64,000 nucleotides of DNA, from assembly GCA_023053545.1 (NCBI GenBank), contig JAKZAN010000006.1, positions 2,795,001 to 2,859,000 on the forward strand. The letters run 5' to 3'. The position numbers and the translations under genes were made by a program. Of this stretch, positions 62,801 to 64,000 are shown in pieces (the first letter of the stretch is position 1; the number at the start of each line of letters is the position of its first letter). Origin of the DNA: Lepidurus packardi. Its lineage: Eukaryota > Arthropoda > Branchiopoda > Notostraca > Triopsidae. The notes under the pieces are model-generated. The model worked only from the letters and a program-made list of their open reading frames with translations. It searched no databases and was not told where the DNA came from.

Positions 62801-64000
62801 ACCGAACCTACTTTGGCAATGCAAGGAGAAGCGGGGCAGCCTTTATTGGACAACAGTCCCATTTCAGATTCCAGTAGTTACACCACAGGTAAACAGCACT
62901 ACTTTAAAAATAGGTAAGAAAATGATTTCAGCAGAAACTGTTTATTATATAGACGAGAATGGCGTCCGTATTAAAGGGAAGAAACGGGGGAATCGAAACA
63001 AGCGAGACAATGCAGTCAATGGCGGAATGGTCCCCAACTGGGCAGAGCTCTTACCACCCCCACCTTCACACCCACCCCCGCCCAACCCTAGCACATGGGG
63101 TGATCGAAGTTTACCTCCGCAGCAACAGGTAATATTGTAGTGCCAATTTTCAGCTTCCTTAAGAAATGCTAATTGCACGCGTTATTCTCGTTCCATAGGG
63201 AAATGCCAGTTCTTTGAAAGGCGTTCAAGGATGGAGAATTCAAGGCAGTCCTGCTTTCCCCAAACGCCCTTCCGCTTCAGAGTTGCCCTTCGGTAATAAA
63301 GCGCCTTCGCACCCTCAACTGGCGTGGAACGGGCGTAATGGCATAGATAGTCGCAGCTCCGGAGGGAGTTCGCGAGGGAGTTCTTCTCGCGGAGGAGGAG
63401 GCGGTGGTGGCACTGGAGTTATAGTCAATCATGGGGATGAAATGGGTCGCGCAGCACGTCTGAGCAAATCTAAGTTGGCTGAATACGCGCCTGGATACTA
63501 CCGCGGCAGCGAGAACGGTGGTCAGAATCCTTGCAAAGACAATCATTCTGGCTGTTCCATGGACCGTGGCATTCAATCATCATTGCCCAGTTTGGTCCAA
63601 GATAGTGTGCAGCGATTTAGAAGGCCCAGTAAGGGTAAGTTTTGCGGTACACTTTTCTAGTATTCGAAGGGTTTTATGTATCAAGAATATTCTTGTAGAT
63701 GATCATCAAGACTCCGATACGGAAGCTGGCCCCGAGTACAGCGATTTAGAGAGCTATTATGGTGGCTCTAATGCTTATTTTTCAATACCTTGCGGAGACT
63801 CGGCATTAGCTTATACTAACCCGTTGCATCCGTCGTACCCCATTCATCCTAGCGGTAATGGATGGAGCACAAACCAAGGGCCAATTGCGAGACCAGATGA
63901 AGAGGAACCTGACAGCGATTCTGGCTCGCAGTGCGAAAGCGACGCAGGGTCGCCAACGTATTCTGATGCTCAATATGCGGCTCCTGGATCGAGGAGCAAT
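16439..64000 (+). CDS. robo: Roundabout (Robo1-type) axon-guidance receptor, 14 exons, 3' end beyond window
   Basis: Single-pass receptor for Slit; in animals it drives growth-cone repulsion at the midline. Join: 16439-16556, 34897-35205, 58862-59018, 59311-59441, 59525-59794, 59920-60122, 60297-60576, 60650-61704, 61881-62262, 62331-62602, 62702-62888, 62932-63128, 63199-63634, 63699-64000. All introns are GT-AG, every phase agrees, and the sum is 4,299 nt (1,433 codons) with no stop. Predicted domains: signal peptide about 1-37, Ig1 45-142, Ig2 143-238, Ig3 239-328, Ig4 329-425, Ig5 426-522, FN1 540-656, FN2 680-800, FN3 803-905, transmembrane helix 932-954, cytoplasmic tail 955 onward with CC0-like (Y1017), CC1 (Y1042) and CC2 (LPPPP, 1162-1166). 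All five Ig cysteine pairs are present. Having both CC1 and CC2 favours a Robo1-type protein. The paralogue name is not certain. The family call is near certain; exon 1 and the start codon are less so. Confidence 0.95.
20563..20834. repeat. Cluster of long homopolymers: G12, G24, T20
   Basis: G12 at 20563-20574, G24 at 20718-20741 and T20 at 20815-20834, all within 272 bp of robo intron 1. The G runs are on the sense strand and could fold as G-quadruplex in DNA or pre-mRNA. They are also a likely site of assembly length error. Confidence 0.9.
23464..23474. repeat. Poly-G tract (11 nt)
   Basis: Run of 11 G on the sense strand of robo intron 1, one of many G runs in that intron. Confidence 0.9.
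24117..24130. repeat. (GT)7 microsatellite
   Basis: Seven GT units in robo intron 1, continuing imperfectly into ATGTG. Confidence 0.9.
27098..27111. repeat. (AG)7 microsatellite
   Basis: Seven AG units in robo intron 1. Confidence 0.9.
27867..27886. repeat. Perfect inverted repeat, 9-bp arms, 2-nt loop
   Basis: CAAAACGGT, TT, ACCGTTTTG in robo intron 1. The dyad resembles two facing AACGG (Myb-type) sites. Confidence 0.85.
32684..32701. repeat. Perfect inverted repeat with an E-box, 7-bp arms
   Basis: ACGTGCA, GCAT, TGCACGT in robo intron 1. The preceding C completes a CACGTG E-box at 32683-32688. Confidence 0.85.
33677..33693. repeat. (GT)8 microsatellite
   Basis: Seventeen nt of alternating GT in robo intron 1, about 1.2 kb before the Ig1 exon. 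Confidence 0.9.
34897..35205 (+). CDS. robo: robo exon 2: Ig domain 1
   Basis: Encodes residues 40-142, the first Ig domain, which in Robo proteins carries the main Slit-binding surface. The exon opens with PRITEHPVDVTVPRGEPATL and continues to the core cysteine, a WYRDGD strand, SHRVLLPDGGLFFLRV, and the second cysteine in YWCVARNSAGTA. These are hallmark Robo Ig1 motifs that align readily with human ROBO1. The acceptor has a branch-like ACTAATC about 40 nt upstream and a pyrimidine tract ending TCGCAG. The donor is CTT|GTAAGT. Both ends are phase 1, so the domain is a symmetric single-exon module between two very long introns. A second AG three bases into the exon (CAGGAG) could in principle add or drop one glycine, but GAG is a weak acceptor. 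Confidence 0.95.
43329..43370. repeat. (TACCC)3 followed by CT-rich tract
   Basis: Three TACCC units at 43329-43343, then a CT microsatellite with small T interruptions from 43347 to 43370, in robo intron 2. The unit is not the arthropod telomere repeat TTAGG. Confidence 0.85.
46649..46673. repeat. Imperfect TG repeat
   Basis: (TG)6 at 46649-46660, followed by TTGTATGTGTGTG, in robo intron 2. Confidence 0.85.
47818..47842. repeat. (TA)12 microsatellite
   Basis: Twenty-five nt of strict TA alternation in robo intron 2. Such tracts are highly length-variable and useful as a polymorphic marker. Confidence 0.95.
48558..48578. repeat. Imperfect TA tract
   Basis: TA alternation with one TTT interruption in robo intron 2. 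Confidence 0.85.
57363..57377. repeat. Poly-T tract (15 nt)
   Basis: Run of 15 T in robo intron 2, about 1.5 kb before exon 3. No exon follows it. Confidence 0.9.
58862..59018 (+). CDS. robo: robo exon 3: Ig2, first half
   Basis: Residues 143-194 plus two bases of a split arginine codon. The acceptor is a T-rich tract ending TTTTTTTACAG, and the donor is CCAG|GTAATT. The sequence runs LQPEFRVSPQP, then AVQGETAILECEPPRGVPDP and the core tryptophan of Ig2 in VRWRRNGQ. The QGETAxLECxPPRGxPxP signature is typical of Robo Ig2. The exon joins exon 2 at phase 1 (T|AC, tyrosine) and exon 4 at phase 2. Confidence 0.95.
59311..59441 (+). CDS. robo: robo exon 4: Ig2, second half
   Basis: Completes Ig2 (about residues 195-238). 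It reads LRVEEGGNLVITRVGPSDEG, followed by the YQC cysteine strand and a final VLLSVH strand. Acceptor TTGCATAG|A; donor CATG|GTAAGA, phase 1. The preceding intron (59019-59310, 292 nt) is the longest among the 3' introns and shows no coding signal. The following intron is 83 nt. Confidence 0.94.
59525..59794 (+). CDS. robo: robo exon 5: Ig domain 3
   Basis: A phase 1-1 exon holding all of Ig3 (residues 239-328). Landmarks are KPQIVHPPTDIVAVVGSDVT, the first cysteine in FECGAIGDPSP, VVWRRMDG, and the second cysteine in DEGKYVCELENLVGTA. Acceptor CATTGTAG|TG; donor ATAG|GTAAAT. The symmetric phases mean the domain could be skipped without a frame break; nothing here shows that it is. Confidence 0.95.
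59920..60122 (+). CDS. robo: robo exon 6: Ig4, first part
   Basis: Residues 329-396. The exon opens VPPTLSPTPPREIRVEPG, with the first Ig4 cysteine in YLHCGADGAPEP and the core tryptophan in LLYWSREN. It ends at LANGTLQIQ with a phase-0 donor, CAG|GTAAAA. The acceptor is TTTGTTTAG|TG. A predicted N-glycosylation sequon (NGT) lies near the 3' end, and NHT lies in the middle. Confidence 0.94.
60297..60576 (+). CDS. robo: robo exon 7: Ig4 end and Ig5 start
   Basis: Residues 397-489. It completes Ig4 with HATNEDAGMWSCAAINSAGG, then enters Ig5 through ESGPANQTLPLRSQATMVCK, a strongly Robo-like Ig5 opening (fly Robo has GPVNQTLP). Acceptor TTTTTCTAG|CAT, phase 0; donor GAAG|GTAAAA, phase 1. The flanking introns are 174 nt and 73 nt. 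Confidence 0.95.
60650..61704 (+). CDS. robo: robo exon 8: Ig5 end, FN1, FN2, FN3 start
   Basis: The longest exon (1,055 nt, residues 490-841). It begins with the Ig5 C-terminus (DLQPTDAGLYTC), runs through a linker with PTNPNVVFMRSPSDP, then FN1 (about 540-656, ending FLVRAENSHGLSLPSPAS), FN2 (about 680-800, with TVRLSWEV and YTFFLVPY) and the first part of FN3 (ALVQWTPP, ending GIIKGYQ at a phase-0 donor, CAG|GTACCA). Several N-glycosylation sequons (NRT, NST, NTS, NFS, NVT) fit an extracellular region. FN1 residues 579-607 and FN2 residues of about 725-755 look like loop insertions relative to my recollection of fly Robo. Confidence 0.95.
61881..62262 (+). CDS. robo: robo exon 9: FN3 end, juxtamembrane region, transmembrane helix
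   Basis: Residues 842-968. It completes FN3 (IYVSADGGEQ through MRAAAWTKTGLGPATAPVSL), then a glycine-rich juxtamembrane stretch. The transmembrane helix begins WFILLIGGLLL at residue 932 and ends near 954. It is followed by the basic stop-transfer RRRMARKK, which places the C-terminus in the cytoplasm. Acceptor CCCTTTAAAG|ATT, phase 0; donor ACAG|GTACTC, phase 1. The following intron (62263-62330) is 68 nt. Confidence 0.94.
62331..62602 (+). CDS. robo: robo exon 10: cytoplasmic CC0-like and CC1 motifs
   Basis: Residues 969-1059. After the membrane-proximal HKTDDISHVNINGRDLFW there is a PEYAEL tyrosine site (Y1017), a CC0-like position, then EPPAAYATTTLVSS (Y1042), which fits the conserved CC1 core PYATT. 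In Robo1 proteins CC1 is a tyrosine-phosphorylation and adaptor-binding site; here that is inferred from the motif. Acceptor TACGACAG|CT; donor ATG|GTAAGT, phase 0. Confidence 0.92.
62702..62888 (+). CDS. robo: robo exon 11: cytoplasmic linker between CC1 and CC2
   Basis: Residues 1060-1121, opening DTRKYTALSTSGMLRLDSRN. It is a serine-, proline- and acid-rich stretch that is probably disordered and ends DSSSYTT. Acceptor TTTTTCTAG|GAT, phase 0; donor ACAG|GTAAAC, phase 1. A second GTAAGA donor sequence lies 25 nt downstream at 62914, but it would leave far too little intron before the next acceptor. Reading through the intron reaches a stop at 62915-62917. Confidence 0.88.
62932..63128 (+). 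CDS. robo: robo exon 12: CC2 (LPPPP) Ena/VASP docking motif
   Basis: Residues 1122-1187. It contains ETVYYIDENGVRI, a basic KGKKRGNRNKR patch, then NWAELLPPPPSHPPPP. This is the CC2 motif, which in Robo1 proteins binds the EVH1 domain of Ena/VASP to link the receptor to actin; human ROBO1 has the very similar NWADLLPPPPAHPPP. Donor CAG|GTAATA, phase 0. The start uses the first AG of a tandem CAGCAG. The second AG (exon start 62935) would remove one alanine and keep the frame. Confidence 0.92.
63199..63634 (+). CDS. robo: robo exon 13: cytoplasmic low-complexity region
   Basis: Residues 1188-1332. It opens GNASSLKGVQGWRI, passes through a basic, proline-containing stretch and a Ser/Gly/Arg run with seven consecutive glycines (1252-1258), then AEYAPGYYRGSENGG with clustered tyrosines, and ends RFRRPSK. 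Acceptor TTCCATAG|GG, phase 0; donor AAGG|GTAAGT, phase 1. No catalytic domain is seen, as expected for Robo tails. The homoglycine tract is coded by mixed GGA, GGC and GGT codons, so it is less prone to slippage than a pure repeat. Confidence 0.9.
63699..64000 (+). CDS. robo: robo exon 14 (partial): acidic cytoplasmic tail
   Basis: Residues 1333-1433, open at the right edge of the window. Acceptor TTCTTGTAG|AT, phase 1. The peptide is acidic and serine-rich, with DSDTEAGPEYSDLESYYGG near the start and DEEEPDSDSGSQCESDAG near the end. No stop and no donor occurs before 64000, so the exon, any CC3 motif and the 3'UTR lie beyond the window. Confidence 0.88.

Noticed and set aside
1..64000. CRISPR arrays, transposase or reverse-transcriptase genes, rRNA, well-known miRNAs
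   Set aside because: Nothing with regular spacer repeats, catalytic motifs or recognisable mature sequences (for example let-7 or miR-1) was seen by eye; a covariance-model search could still find weak cases.

Overview
The window reads as animal nuclear DNA, most likely from an arthropod. A branchiopod crustacean such as Daphnia is my guess, based on short introns of about 43-292 nt in the 3' half, an AT-leaning background, many homopolymer and dinucleotide tracts, and insect-like Robo protein features. There is no operon structure, ribosome binding site, CRISPR array or bacterial gene. The species call is inference; the animal origin is clear.

One gene can be supported, on the + strand: a Roundabout (Robo) axon-guidance receptor that starts at 16439 and is still open at the right edge (64000). 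Fourteen coding exons join without a frame break into 4,299 nt, 1,433 codons so far. The predicted order is signal peptide, five Ig domains, three fibronectin III domains, one transmembrane helix, and a cytoplasmic tail with CC0-like, CC1 and CC2 motifs. CC2, the LPPPP Ena/VASP docking site, makes this Robo1-type rather than like Drosophila Robo2 or Robo3, which lack CC2. The stop codon and any CC3 lie beyond the window.

Layout: 1-16438 is upstream DNA with no gene I can support. It holds a CpG-rich patch near 15027-15240 that might be a promoter or an untranslated exon. Exon 1 (16439-16556) encodes the signal peptide. Intron 1 is 18.3 kb. Exon 2 (34897-35205) carries Ig1. Intron 2 is 23.7 kb. 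Exons 3-14 are packed into 58862-64000. About 42 kb, two thirds of the window, is therefore the first two introns of one receptor gene, and that is where enhancers or nested RNAs would be expected. Intron 1 is visibly G-rich over C on the sense strand.

The observations most worth following are the signal exon recovered 18 kb upstream by phase match, an upstream ORF that overlaps the first but not the second candidate start codon, and a 43-nt intron with a tandem CAGCAG acceptor. Retention of that intron would yield a receptor lacking CC2. Two long loop insertions in FN1 and FN2 are also notable. I found no convincing novel multi-gene system.
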